A DNA stretch of 64,000 bases, from contig NZ_CP121467.1 of assembly GCF_029691405.1 (NCBI RefSeq), positions 1,550,001 to 1,614,000 of the forward strand, in the 5' to 3' direction. The position numbers were made by a program, and so were the translations under genes. Positions within the stretch are counted from its first letter, which is position 1, and the number at the start of each line of letters is the position of its first letter. The notes under the pieces were generated by a model. It was not told the DNA's origin. It saw only the letters and a list, made by a program, of their open reading frames with translations, and did no database searches. This DNA comes from Streptococcus sp. D7B5. Its GTDB lineage: Bacteria; Bacillota; Bacilli; Lactobacillales; Streptococcaceae. Positions 1-7,652 of the stretch are shown here, piece after piece.

Positions 1-5
1 TAATT

Positions 6-62
6 CCTAAAAATGTGATCACTGCCTTCCTTAGTTCTCTAGGGGAGGTAGTGATTTTTAGG
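6..62. repeat. Imperfect inverted repeat at window start
   Basis: CCTAAAAA at 6-13 faces TTTTTAGG at 55-62, and the inner parts GATCACTGCC and GGTAGTGAT also largely pair. It could be the terminator of a gene to the left of the window or a remnant of a small intergenic repeat. I do not match it to BOX or RUP elements. Nothing else recognisable lies before the trhO promoter. Confidence 0.5.
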
Positions 63-158
63 ATGCAAATAAAAAGTTGAGAGAATTATCTGCGATTCGC
101 TATGGTTACTGATGAAGTGCAGGGGTAGGACTCTTTCTACAATTTCCGGTCAAATAAA

Positions 159-187
159 TTGCATTCGTTTTCCCAAGTGGGTATACT
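159..187 (+). promoter_or_regulatory. Promoter of trhO
   Basis: TTGCAT at 159-164 and TATACT at 182-187 are 17 bp apart. Transcription should begin near 194, only about 5 nt before the upstream in-frame ATG at 199. This favours the ATG at 244 as the real start. Confidence 0.7.
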
Positions 188-243
188 AGTATAGTTGAAT
201 GAAAAATTCTGAAAATTTAAGAATAGAAAAGAGAACAAATCTT

Positions 244-1230
244 ATGGCAAAAGATATTCGTGTCTTACTTTACTACCTTTATACTCCAATTGAAAATGCA
301 GAGCAATTTGCGGCAGATCACTTGGCTTTCTGTAAATCAATCGGCCTTAAAGGTCGTATCCTAGTCGCTGACGAGGGAATTAACGGAACTGTTTCAGGTG
401 ACTACGAAACAACTCAAAAATACATGGACTACGTTCACAGTCTCCCAGGCATGGAAGACCTCTGGTTCAAGATTGACGAAGAAAATGAACAAGCCTTCAA
501 GAAGATGTTTGTTCGCTACAAGAAAGAAATTGTCCACCTTGGTTTGGAAGACAACGACTTTGACAACGACATCAACCCACTTGAAACAACAGGTGCTTAC
601 TTGTCTCCAAAAGAGTTCAAAGAAGCCCTTCTTGACGAAGATACCGTTGTCCTTGACACACGTAACGATTATGAGTACGACCTAGGACATTTCCGTGGAG
701 CTATCCGCCCAGACATCCGCAACTTCCGTGAGTTACCACAATGGGTTCGTGACAACAAGGAAAAATTCATGGACAAGCGTGTCGTGGTTTACTGTACAGG
801 TGGCGTTCGTTGTGAGAAATTCTCAGGTTGGATGGTTCGTGAAGGCTACAAAGATGTTGGCCAATTGCACGGAGGAATCGCAACTTACGGTAAAGACCCA
901 GAAGTTCAAGGTGAGCTTTGGGATGGGAAAATGTACGTCTTTGACGAGCGTATCGCAGTCGATGTCAACCATGTTAACCCAACCATCGTAGGGAAAGACT
1001 GGTTTGATGGAACACCATGTGAACGTTATGTCAACTGTGGAAATCCCTTCTGTAACCGTCGTATCCTAACATCAGAAGAAAATGAAGACAAATACCTTCG
1101 TGGATGCTCACACGAGTGCCGTGTTCACCCACGCAACCGCTATGTTTCAGAAAATGAATTGACACAAGCAGAAGTGATCGAGCGCCTAGCCGCTATCGGT
1201 GAAAGCTTAGATCAAGTCGCTACAGTATAA
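244..1230 (+). CDS. trhO: tRNA uridine(34) hydroxylase (TrhO, rhodanese-like, UPF0176)
   Basis: The 328-residue protein matches the YceA/TrhO family, which hydroxylates uridine 34 of tRNA on the way to 5-methoxyuridine-type wobble modifications. The N-terminal region contains [11 protein letters not shown] rhodanese domain follows, with the active cysteine in [13 protein letters not shown] near residue 184. A cysteine-rich tail has a C..C pattern (CGNPFC, CSHEC). An in-frame ATG exists at 199, but the promoter position and the GAAAAGAGA Shine-Dalgarno-like sequence favour 244. A terminator follows directly, so the gene is probably transcribed alone. Family assignment is firm; the reaction is taken from family knowledge. 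Confidence 0.95.
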   Translation: MAKDIRVLLYYLYTPIENAEQFAADHLAFCKSIGLKGRILVADEGINGTVSGDYETTQKYMDYVHSLPGMEDLWFKIDEENEQAFKKMFVRYKKEIVHLGLEDNDFDNDINPLETTGAYLSPKEFKEALLDEDTVVLDTRNDYEYDLGHFRGAIRPDIRNFRELPQWVRDNKEKFMDKRVVVYCTGGVRCEKFSGWMVREGYKDVGQLHGGIATYGKDPEVQGELWDGKMYVFDERIAVDVNHVNPTIVGKDWFDGTPCERYVNCGNPFCNRRILTSEENEDKYLRGCSHECRVHPRNRYVSENELTQAEVIERLAAIGESLDQVATV

Positions 1231-1233
1231 AGC

Positions 1234-1257
1234 AAACAGCCCTTAGAGGCTGTTTTT
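1234..1257 (+). terminator. Rho-independent terminator of trhO
   Basis: The stem AAACAGCC/GGCTGTTT has a 6-nt loop (CTTAGA) and runs into a T-rich stretch, starting 4 nt after the trhO stop. Confidence 0.85.
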
Positions 1258-1350
1258 CTATGCTTTTTATCTAAAAATCTAAAATTTGTTTCTGTATCTT
1301 TCAGGAAAATAGGGTATACTATGTGTAAACGATTTCAAAGGAGGCCAGTT

Positions 1351-2211
1351 ATGGCGAAAACATTTTTTATCCCAAATAAAGAAAGCATTCTAGGACAACA
1401 GGAGGTCTTGACTGCCAAGTCCATCTTGGCCTTGGTGGAGGGCTTGGAGTCGCACAGTTATGATGCAGTCTATCTCCGTCAGCCCCTCAATCGTCTCGAG
1501 TACATGGAGTGTGGGATTGTAGGCCAGTCGCAATTTCTTTTCAAAGTGAACTATGCGGATAGTCGAAAAGGCTATCAAGTGGTGATTCCAGACTTTCTTA
1601 CCAGAGCGGACTGGGAGATTGTAGAGGCTCTCCTCCAAGCCCTATCGAGCAAGTTGGGGCAAGTGGTAGAAGGGCTAGAAGACTTTGACTTTGAAGCTTA
1701 TTTCCGACAAACGATCCAGCATTATCTAGCGGATAAGGCGGTTCGTTTAGTATATTGCCAAGGACTCTTGTCTCCTATTTATCTCAACAAGGACTACCTC
1801 GAGAGCTTTTTGGCTGAGGACGGATTGGCACGTTTTGAAGAGCTAGTCAAGAAGGTTCAAGGCTCTGATGCCTACCTTGCCAGTGTGAAATTTTACCCGG
1901 ATGCTCAAGGCAAGGTGCACGGTATCTACCACCTAGCCCAGGGAGTCAAGACGATTTTACCTAAGGAGCCCTTTGTACCAGCACCCTATACCGAGCAGCT
2001 AGCAGGCAAGGAGCTTGTTTGGGAGATTGACCTAGTGAAGATTTCTGGTGATGGGTCCAAAGCAGAAGACTATGAAACCATCGCTCGCTTGGACTATGCA
2101 AGATTCCTAGAGTCACTACCAACAGAATTTTACCACCAACTAGATGCCAATCAATTGGAAGTACAAGCCATTTTGGGAAAAGATTTTGAAGGATTGGCAA
2201 GCATCGAGTAG
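1351..2211 (+). CDS. DUF4299 family protein
   Basis: A 286-residue soluble protein without signal peptide or membrane segment. It resembles the DUF4299 family that I associate with streptococci; no biochemical role is known to me. The upstream ATG at 1321 lies directly behind a -10 box (TATACT, 1315-1320), so it would hardly be transcribed. The ATG at 1351 has a strong AAAGGAGG site 7 nt before it and was chosen. The gene faces the leftward envelope-stress-like operon, with a shared bidirectional terminator between them. I cannot point to catalytic residues. Confidence 0.85.
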   Translation: MAKTFFIPNKESILGQQEVLTAKSILALVEGLESHSYDAVYLRQPLNRLEYMECGIVGQSQFLFKVNYADSRKGYQVVIPDFLTRADWEIVEALLQALSSKLGQVVEGLEDFDFEAYFRQTIQHYLADKAVRLVYCQGLLSPIYLNKDYLESFLAEDGLARFEELVKKVQGSDAYLASVKFYPDAQGKVHGIYHLAQGVKTILPKEPFVPAPYTEQLAGKELVWEIDLVKISGDGSKAEDYETIARLDYARFLESLPTEFYHQLDANQLEVQAILGKDFEGLASIE

Positions 2212-2236
2212 ACCTTGTCCAAAAAAGAGTAAGAAT

Positions 2237-2271
2237 AAAAATCCCTGTCATTAACAAATGGCAGGGATTTT
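2237..2271. terminator. Bidirectional terminator between convergent genes
   Basis: AAAATCCCTGTCATT pairs with AATGGCAGGGATTTT around a 4-nt loop. A-runs and T-runs flank both sides, so it can end transcripts from the DUF4299 gene (+) and the DUF6574 gene (-). Confidence 0.85.
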
Positions 2272-2273
2272 GG

Positions 2274-3236
2274 TTAAAAGAAGGTCAGGATGCGAAGGTA
2301 GTCCACTGTTAGCGCCAACTCTGCAATGAAGAAGGGTAAGAGAATAGCAGCATCAAGTAAGACAGCTAGTAAGAAACGATAAAATGGGTCAAGGCTACTG
2401 GTCTTACTTGGCTTGCTAATCACAAAGAGATTTCCAAGGGCAAAGATGGTCATGCTTAGAAGAGTGAGGATGCCAGCAAATCGTAAGCCACCAAAAAGTG
2501 CAAAGAAACTTGCTAGAGCTGTTAGGACAAGTGGTATAGCAAAGAGCCGGCTGTAACGATCGCAAGCTTCTTGGAATGTGAAGTCGCTCTCCTGGTCCAG
2601 CACACGTCGGACAGTAAAGCCTCCCAAAATGATAGAAAAGTAAAATAGAGCGCTAGCGACCAAGATAGAAAGCCCAGCAAAGAGATCTAAAGGAGGGAGC
2701 TGGTTAGGTAAACTATTGGCAATAGAGGCCATATAGCCGTAGTAGAGGTGCTTGATATGATAGATACTAAAGAAAAGGCTAATCGAGGATAGTAAAGTGA
2801 GCAGGCCAAAGACACTGTAACGATGCTTTTGGTCCGTATTCTTGCTGGCAGTTGGTTCTTGGATAGCGTCCAGCAACCAAGTCCAAAATAGTGCGATTTC
2901 TTCTTTGAACCGGGCAGTTTTACGAGGGTCAATGTCTGGGATATAGGGACTATCTAAAGCCTTGCTGAGGTTACTTTTCTCTTTTGCAGGGTTTTCTTGC
3001 TTGTGCTCCTCTTCAGCTTTCCCTTCTCCCTCTTCCTCGGTTTGGGCTTCTTCTATCGTTTCGGGAGCTTCCTCCTCATGCGTTTCCGACTCTTTAGGTG
3101 AGATAGGAGTTTCTTGGCTTACTTGTAGTTCGGTCTCCACAGTTTCTGAAGTCTCAGGCTCGTTGGGCTGGATTTCTGATTTTGTCTGAGGTGATTTCTT
3201 CTCAAGATCGGCACTTTCAAACCATTCTTGTGTCAT
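2274..3236 (-). CDS. DUF6574-like membrane protein with acidic N-terminal region
   Basis: A protein of about 320 residues. The N-terminal ~120 residues are hydrophilic and very rich in Glu, Pro, Ser and Thr (low complexity). The C-terminal half has about five hydrophobic segments, suggesting a multi-pass membrane domain of the DUF6574/YIP1-like kind seen in streptococci. The start at 3236 (MTQEWFES) is preceded by AAAGGAGG; a longer in-frame extension to 3302 would include the Shine-Dalgarno site and is rejected. It lies downstream of the PadR-DUF1700-DUF4097 genes in the same direction, so a role in the envelope is plausible but inferred. Confidence 0.8.
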   Translation of the reverse strand: MTQEWFESADLEKKSPQTKSEIQPNEPETSETVETELQVSQETPISPKESETHEEEAPETIEEAQTEEEGEGKAEEEHKQENPAKEKSNLSKALDSPYIPDIDPRKTARFKEEIALFWTWLLDAIQEPTASKNTDQKHRYSVFGLLTLLSSISLFFSIYHIKHLYYGYMASIANSLPNQLPPLDLFAGLSILVASALFYFSIILGGFTVRRVLDQESDFTFQEACDRYSRLFAIPLVLTALASFFALFGGLRFAGILTLLSMTIFALGNLFVISKPSKTSSLDPFYRFLLAVLLDAAILLPFFIAELALTVDYLRILTFF

Positions 3237-3298
3237 GGTGGAACCTCCTTTTTTATGGTCGTTTTCTATTTTTAGATTAGCAGATGAAAGCGTTTTTG

Positions 3299-4228
3299 TC
3301 AATGGTTTCTAGATGGAGAAGAGTACTCTTCTTTAGGTAGGTAGATATCCTGGTTGGCTTTTGCAATGAGCAGGTCCTTGACATCTGCTTTGTCTGTCTT
3401 GTATGGGTTGGCAAGTTCATTCTCTTTTTGTCCACGATGTTCTTCTTTGGGTTTATGATAGATACCACCATGCTGAGAAGAAAGATCTAGATTGATACGG
3501 TCAGTCTCTTTCTGGGAGAGAATGAGGTTTAGAGTGGAATGGGCCTCTAGCTCAACCTTGCCGTGGACCTTGATATTCTCAGCATAGATGTGTTCCCTTT
3601 CCGTCTTGACCTGGCTATCTGTCAATTCGGTATCAAAGATATTGATGATATGAGGTGTCGTTAGTGTACTATTCTTGATAGAGCTTTCTGTTATTCTTAA
3701 GAGATAGCCTTTTGCTTTGATTGTTGCATTTTCAAGATTGGCTTGACGAATATTGGTTTGTCCACGATTGGCTGAGACGGTGATAGCTTGCAGCTTTCTT
3801 CCTTTAGGGAGGGAGAGAACGACTTCGTCAAAACGATTAGAATAGTTGCTGGCGATACGAAGTAGGCCTTCGATTCCTGAACCGAGAAAGCGATGTTGGG
3901 AGGCTTGTTTGTCAGTGACGCTTAGTGTTTTGTCACTCATGCCAGTAGTCAGATCGTGACGACCAGACACGGAAGGATGATAGGTGATGTGAATCTTGTC
4001 ATCTACAGACTCTGTGATGGTTAGGCTATGTTCCTCAAGGGTCAAATCAAGCTTTTCCACTTCACTTCCAAAGGTCACTTCTTCGATACGATTGTCATAG
4101 ACGGGGTCTTTTGACATGGCAAGCAAACTTTGAATACCATTGGACTGCGCACCTACAATGATCATGATAAAACCGAGGATTGTAGAAACCACACCAAAAA
4201 TGAGAAATCCTTTTGTCAATTTACGCAT
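3299..4228 (-). CDS. DUF4097 beta-strand repeat protein
   Basis: A 309-residue protein with an N-terminal hydrophobic segment (GFLIFGVVSTILGFIMIIVG) acting as anchor or signal. It continues as an extracellular beta-helical-looking region with repeated short Thr/Ile/Asn strands, typical of DUF4097 proteins. The start at 4228 (MRKLTK) has GAGAGGTG just upstream; a GTG at 4237 is an alternative. The start overlaps the end of the DUF1700 gene by 8 nt, so the two are translationally linked. PadR-DUF1700-DUF4097 operons are common in Firmicutes and are thought to respond to envelope conditions; that role is inference here. Confidence 0.9.
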   Translation of the reverse strand: MRKLTKGFLIFGVVSTILGFIMIIVGAQSNGIQSLLAMSKDPVYDNRIEEVTFGSEVEKLDLTLEEHSLTITESVDDKIHITYHPSVSGRHDLTTGMSDKTLSVTDKQASQHRFLGSGIEGLLRIASNYSNRFDEVVLSLPKGRKLQAITVSANRGQTNIRQANLENATIKAKGYLLRITESSIKNSTLTTPHIINIFDTELTDSQVKTEREHIYAENIKVHGKVELEAHSTLNLILSQKETDRINLDLSSQHGGIYHKPKEEHRGQKENELANPYKTDKADVKDLLIAKANQDIYLPKEEYSSPSRNH

Positions 4229-4814
4229 GTCTATCACCTCTCTTTCCTTTTTTAAGAATCCATTGTGCTAAGCGGACGATTAGGAGGCCAAAGAAACGAG
4301 CTACATAGGAGATACCTAGTAGAACAAGAGAAGAAGCACCGATAGAAAGCAAACCAGCCCCAAAAATCAAGATAAAGGCAGATTTGGCTTCGACTAGGAC
4401 ACTAAAGCTCTCTATGATAAAGAGTCCACCTAGCAGGATACCCGTTACAGAGACGGTAAAAAAGGCTAAAATGACGGAGACGGCTGCGATAATAATACCG
4501 ATGATGGCCATGAGGATGCCGATCCCGACCGGAATTCCGATAGGAGCTACTAGCAGGGCCAGGAGGGCAATGTGTAGCAGTTGACGGTCATTCTTTTGAG
4601 CAGGGGCTTCATTGACTTTTTTATCGAGAAGATCAGAGAGGACATCATGAGCCGCTTCTTTTGGTGTTCCTAGACTGGCAATGAGTTCCTCTTCGCCCTC
4701 TGAACCTGCATCGTCAAATAGTTCCTTAAAGTAGTCCATAGCTTCGATGCGGTCAGCTTCAGGCAGTTTATTGAGATAGGTTTCTAACTGAGTCAGATAG
4801 TCAGTTCTTGTCAT
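4221..4814 (-). CDS. DUF1700 / HAAS-domain membrane protein
   Basis: This 197-residue protein begins with an approximately 60-residue helical HAAS-like domain (YLTQLETYLNKLPEADRIEA... DYFKELFDDAG) that in this family contacts a partner regulator. Three to four hydrophobic helices follow and it ends in a basic tail (KKGKRGDRHA). It overlaps the PadR gene by 14 nt and the DUF4097 gene by 8 nt, so the three form a tight operon. A GAAGGGAG ribosome site lies before the ATG. By analogy with related operons, the membrane part may relay an envelope signal to PadR; this is inferred from context. Confidence 0.9.
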   Translation of the reverse strand: MTRTDYLTQLETYLNKLPEADRIEAMDYFKELFDDAGSEGEEELIASLGTPKEAAHDVLSDLLDKKVNEAPAQKNDRQLLHIALLALLVAPIGIPVGIGILMAIIGIIIAAVSVILAFFTVSVTGILLGGLFIIESFSVLVEAKSAFILIFGAGLLSIGASSLVLLGISYVARFFGLLIVRLAQWILKKGKRGDRHA

Positions 4815-5127
4815 GGCGGATACTCCCTTCTATGATGCCGTTGACGGTGTCGGTATAGAGCGTCCACTCTTCCTTTAGAGTAACGAGCTGCTCTACGCCC
4901 CGATTGGTCAAGGAGTAGTATTTGCGCATACGCCCCTGAAACTCTCTAGAGTAGGTGGTCAGAAAGCCACTGGCTTCCAATTTTTTGAGAATGGGATAGA
5001 GCGTAGATTCTTTGATATTGGCGATGAGCTTAATGGTTTGACTAATCTCATAACCATAAGAATCCCCCTGCTCCAGTACAGCCAAGATGAGAAACTCGAT
5101 CAAGGCAGAGGATGTTGGGAAGTACAT
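4801..5127 (-). CDS. PadR family transcriptional regulator
   Basis: A 108-residue winged-helix regulator with the PadR signature: an N-terminal segment around LIEFLILAVLEQGDSYGYEI and a wing containing GRMRKYYSLTNRG. The ATG has AAGGAGG upstream. It is the first gene of the leftward operon that continues with DUF1700 and DUF4097. PadR proteins usually repress their own operon by binding short AT-rich palindromes. Two such palindromes bracket the promoter here (see 5147-5232), supporting autoregulation. The ligand or signal is unknown. Confidence 0.95.
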   Translation of the reverse strand: MYFPTSSALIEFLILAVLEQGDSYGYEISQTIKLIANIKESTLYPILKKLEASGFLTTYSREFQGRMRKYYSLTNRGVEQLVTLKEEWTLYTDTVNGIIEGSIRHDKN

Positions 5128-5146
5128 GGGAAACCTCCTTTATATT

Positions 5147-5232
5147 ATATAAAAATTTTATATATACTCTTTTCAAATATATTGTATCTCAATATGAAAG
5201 CCCTGTCAAGAAATATGTGTAAAAATTTTACA
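5147..5232 (-). promoter_or_regulatory. PadR operon promoter with two flanking palindromes
   Basis: On the minus strand, TTGACA (plus-strand TGTCAA 5204-5209) and TACAAT (ATTGTA 5181-5186) are exactly 17 bp apart, giving a near-consensus promoter with start near 5174. The palindrome ATATAAAAATTTTATAT (5147-5163) lies in the early transcribed region. TGTAAAAATTTTACA (5218-5232) lies just upstream of -35. Both share the core TAAAAATTTTA and are candidate PadR operators. Confidence 0.7.
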
Positions 5233-5235
5233 TAT

Positions 5236-5266
5236 AAAAAAACTCCTAGTAAAAACTAGAAGTTTA
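5236..5266 (-). terminator. Terminator of the retron operon
   Basis: On the minus strand, AAACTTCTAGT pairs with ACTAGGAGTTT (one mismatch) around a short loop, followed by a run of T (plus-strand A at 5236-5242). It lies about 50 nt after the reverse transcriptase stop codon and separates the retron from the PadR promoter. Confidence 0.75.
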
Positions 5267-5315
5267 GAGGATTATACATCAGTTATTCGGCAGAATTCTA
5301 TATTTTAAAGATAAG

Positions 5316-7355
5316 CTAGAATAATGATTTATAATCTAGTATATTATCTCTTATACCGTCTAACAAAGGGATAAACTCAGTAAAATCGAATTTTTCATAA
5401 TTTTTTAGAACATGCTTTGAAAGAATTTCTTTTCCATAATGATTATCACCACCACTCTTGGAGAATGTTTTCCCTTTTAAAATGGGTGGCAATTTACGTG
5501 ACAATAATAGATCTTCAATATCAGAAAAATTACCGTCATTCTTACTAGATACTAAAGGTGTCGCCATAATATATAAGCTCCCATTTTTATTAATACGACA
5601 AGGTTTTTCTCTTCTAATTTTTTCTAAATTATCTGAAATTTTTGATTCTAAACTCTTGGAAGTCTTCGAGTCTTTATTCTGAGGATTCATTAGGTCTTTT
5701 GCATGATTCGCAAACAAAAATAAGGGAGATTTATCCTTACCATTTCTATTATTCGGTTCATTATCAAATAAAAATATTGTTGGATAATTTGGAATATTAT
5801 CGGTTAATTGTTGGAAATAAGTAATATAGTTTGCGTATAAAATTCTTTCTTCTGGATCTAGAGCAAAAAATTTTTTCTTACCTTCATCATTATAGTAAGA
5901 TTTATCAGAAAAATAATTATACCAATATTTAAAACCTTCTCCCCCTTCTGGAACATTAAAAAGATACTCTATTGTATTAGTATGATTTAAAAATTCAATT
6001 TTAAATACAAAGTTATTGCCAACTTTTTCAATAAGTTCTGGATATTTACGATAAAGCTTTTTTAAAGCTGCTTTAATATATCGGGGATCTGTCTTTCCTT
6101 CTGTGACAATTATAGGTTTATCATTTCCGAAAAAATATTTATAAAATAGAAATTTTTTGTACTCTTTTTCTCTAGAATTAAATAGAGACATGTACGTTTT
6201 CTTTTGTTCCTTACCTATACTGTAGAACTCTGTTGGTAAATTATATGTATTATGTTTTTTATTATCGAATAATTCTTTTCGTAAATCTTTATTATAAAAG
6301 ATATATTTCCAATAATATTTCGATTCAGATTTTTTTGATGAGTTTCTGCCTAATAAATATTTCTGTGCATCCAGATTATTTTGAATCAGGGACTTTTTAT
6401 AAAGTAAGTAGTTGTTGTATTGATCTATTTGAAAAATAAAAGCAAAGCGTCCCGTTAGTTGATTGATCGTTCCTGGTTTCTTATCTATTTCAAAAGCTCC
6501 ATCTTTGTATAATTGAAAGGCCATTGCGCGAGTATTTTTTATGTACTCTCTTTTTACATTTATCTTTTTGTTGACAACCAGTCCAGTCACTTCTTGGCGC
6601 TGCATGTTATTGCTCAATCGTGTTTTTTTAGGATTAATTTCAAAACCAGATGAGATGATTACCTCCTCTAATTCAGTTAAAAAGTTATCTAACTCTTTGC
6701 TTGCTCTCAGTTTATTAGAGTTTAGTTCACGATTTGTCGAAAAAGTCATATCATCGGCGTATCTAGAATATGTAAAACGATATTTTTTAGCAATTTTGAC
6801 AATCCGATAATCTAAAATTCTAGTAATTAAATTTGTGATGATGGGAGAAGAAGGGGCTCCTTGTGGTAACTTACCTTGGTAACATGCAATTTGAGCAATT
6901 ACTGTAGCAATTTCTGGTGAAACAGTAAAATCCTTGTCTTTTATAAAGAAGCCTCTTACTCTTCCAAAATTAAAAGAATCAAAAAAGTTTTTCAAGTCAA
7001 TGTTCAGAATGTATTTCTTGTTTCGATGCATCTGAGAGTTGGTAATAATGCTTTTCCCCTTTTCAAATGCGTGAGACAGAACAGGTGTTTTAAAGTTCTT
7101 ATCCTTTGATTTAGATTCTATGCTTTCAAGGTAACATTCCCACAAAACATTAGACAATTTTTTCTGAAGGAACTTCAACTCTTTTTTGGGGGCATGTATA
7201 ACTCTTTCTCCACCATTCTTTTTAAGGATAGTGAAAGAGTTATATAAATTATCAGTTTTTACATTGTACAATAAATAATTGATGTATTTAGCACTTTTCA
7301 AGCCAAGTAGTTTAGCAAAGTCATCTTTTGTTTGTAGTTGATTGAATTTAGTCAT
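5316..7355 (-). CDS. Retron reverse transcriptase with C-terminal TOPRIM domain
   Basis: 679 residues. The N-terminal ~310 residues are a retron-type reverse transcriptase: NSQMH (about 106-110), IDLKNFF (119-125), QGAPSSP (165-171), the catalytic YADD (199-202) and the retron hallmark VTG (256-258). A C-terminal extension contains IIVTEGKTD (about 415-423) and IFLFDNE (about 527-533), which fit the Glu and the Asp-x-Asp-like parts of a TOPRIM nuclease domain. This resembles fused RT-TOPRIM retrons such as Eco2 (Ec67), which act in phage defence; the defence role here is inferred. The gene is AT-rich relative to neighbours, with Lys/Asn-rich composition, suggesting acquisition. The msr-msd RNA lies directly upstream. 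Confidence 0.92.
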   Translation of the reverse strand: MTKFNQLQTKDDFAKLLGLKSAKYINYLLYNVKTDNLYNSFTILKKNGGERVIHAPKKELKFLQKKLSNVLWECYLESIESKSKDKNFKTPVLSHAFEKGKSIITNSQMHRNKKYILNIDLKNFFDSFNFGRVRGFFIKDKDFTVSPEIATVIAQIACYQGKLPQGAPSSPIITNLITRILDYRIVKIAKKYRFTYSRYADDMTFSTNRELNSNKLRASKELDNFLTELEEVIISSGFEINPKKTRLSNNMQRQEVTGLVVNKKINVKREYIKNTRAMAFQLYKDGAFEIDKKPGTINQLTGRFAFIFQIDQYNNYLLYKKSLIQNNLDAQKYLLGRNSSKKSESKYYWKYIFYNKDLRKELFDNKKHNTYNLPTEFYSIGKEQKKTYMSLFNSREKEYKKFLFYKYFFGNDKPIIVTEGKTDPRYIKAALKKLYRKYPELIEKVGNNFVFKIEFLNHTNTIEYLFNVPEGGEGFKYWYNYFSDKSYYNDEGKKKFFALDPEERILYANYITYFQQLTDNIPNYPTIFLFDNEPNNRNGKDKSPLFLFANHAKDLMNPQNKDSKTSKSLESKISDNLEKIRREKPCRINKNGSLYIMATPLVSSKNDGNFSDIEDLLLSRKLPPILKGKTFSKSGGDNHYGKEILSKHVLKNYEKFDFTEFIPLLDGIRDNILDYKSLF

Positions 7356-7377
7356 AATTTTTTCCTCATAAAAAAAA

Positions 7378-7520
7378 GCGTATGATAACTCTTACGCGAA
7401 CAAGATTTCCAGAAGAAATCCAAGAAAATCCCTAGCTAATAAAACTAGGTAAAGCCAAACATTCCTATAACATCGCTGTTAATACTTGCGAACACACAAG
7501 TCAAAAATCTAATCATACGC
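7378..7520 (-). ncRNA. Retron msr-msd RNA
   Basis: The 9-nt inverted repeats GCGTATGAT (minus strand, plus 7512-7520) and ATCATACGC (plus 7378-7386) bracket about 143 nt just before the RT start, as the a1/a2 repeats do in retrons. Right after a1 comes TTAG, offering a candidate branching guanosine. Internal hairpins include ACTTG/CAAGT, AACA/TGTT, CCTAG/CTAGG and GATTTC/GAAATC. An extended -10 box 7 nt upstream places the transcript start at the first base of a1. The msr/msd boundary cannot be set by eye. Confidence 0.85.
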
Positions 7521-7526
7521 AAACAT

Positions 7527-7580
7527 ATTCTATCACAAAACAAGATATTAATCTAGTTTTAAGGTGTATTAAACTAGATT
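7527..7580 (-). promoter_or_regulatory. Retron promoter and upstream inverted repeat
   Basis: The minus strand has TGATAGAAT, an extended -10 box (plus ATTCTA at 7527-7532), predicting a start at about 7520. Further upstream, AATCTAGTTT (7550-7559) and AAACTAGATT (7571-7580) form a perfect 10-bp inverted repeat that could bind a regulator. No good -35 box is visible, as expected for extended -10 promoters. Confidence 0.6.
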
Positions 7581-7592
7581 ATTGTATGGACC

Positions 7593-7620
7593 AAAAAAAG
7601 CCAGACTCTGTCTGGCTTTG
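7593..7620 (-). terminator. Terminator of the MFS transporter gene
   Basis: AAAGCCAGA/TCTGGCTTT forms a strong stem. On the minus strand it is followed by seven T, about 35 nt past the stop of the leftward MFS gene. Confidence 0.85.
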
Positions 7621-7652
7621 CATTGTTTATGGTTATGATAGATTTTAGAAAA

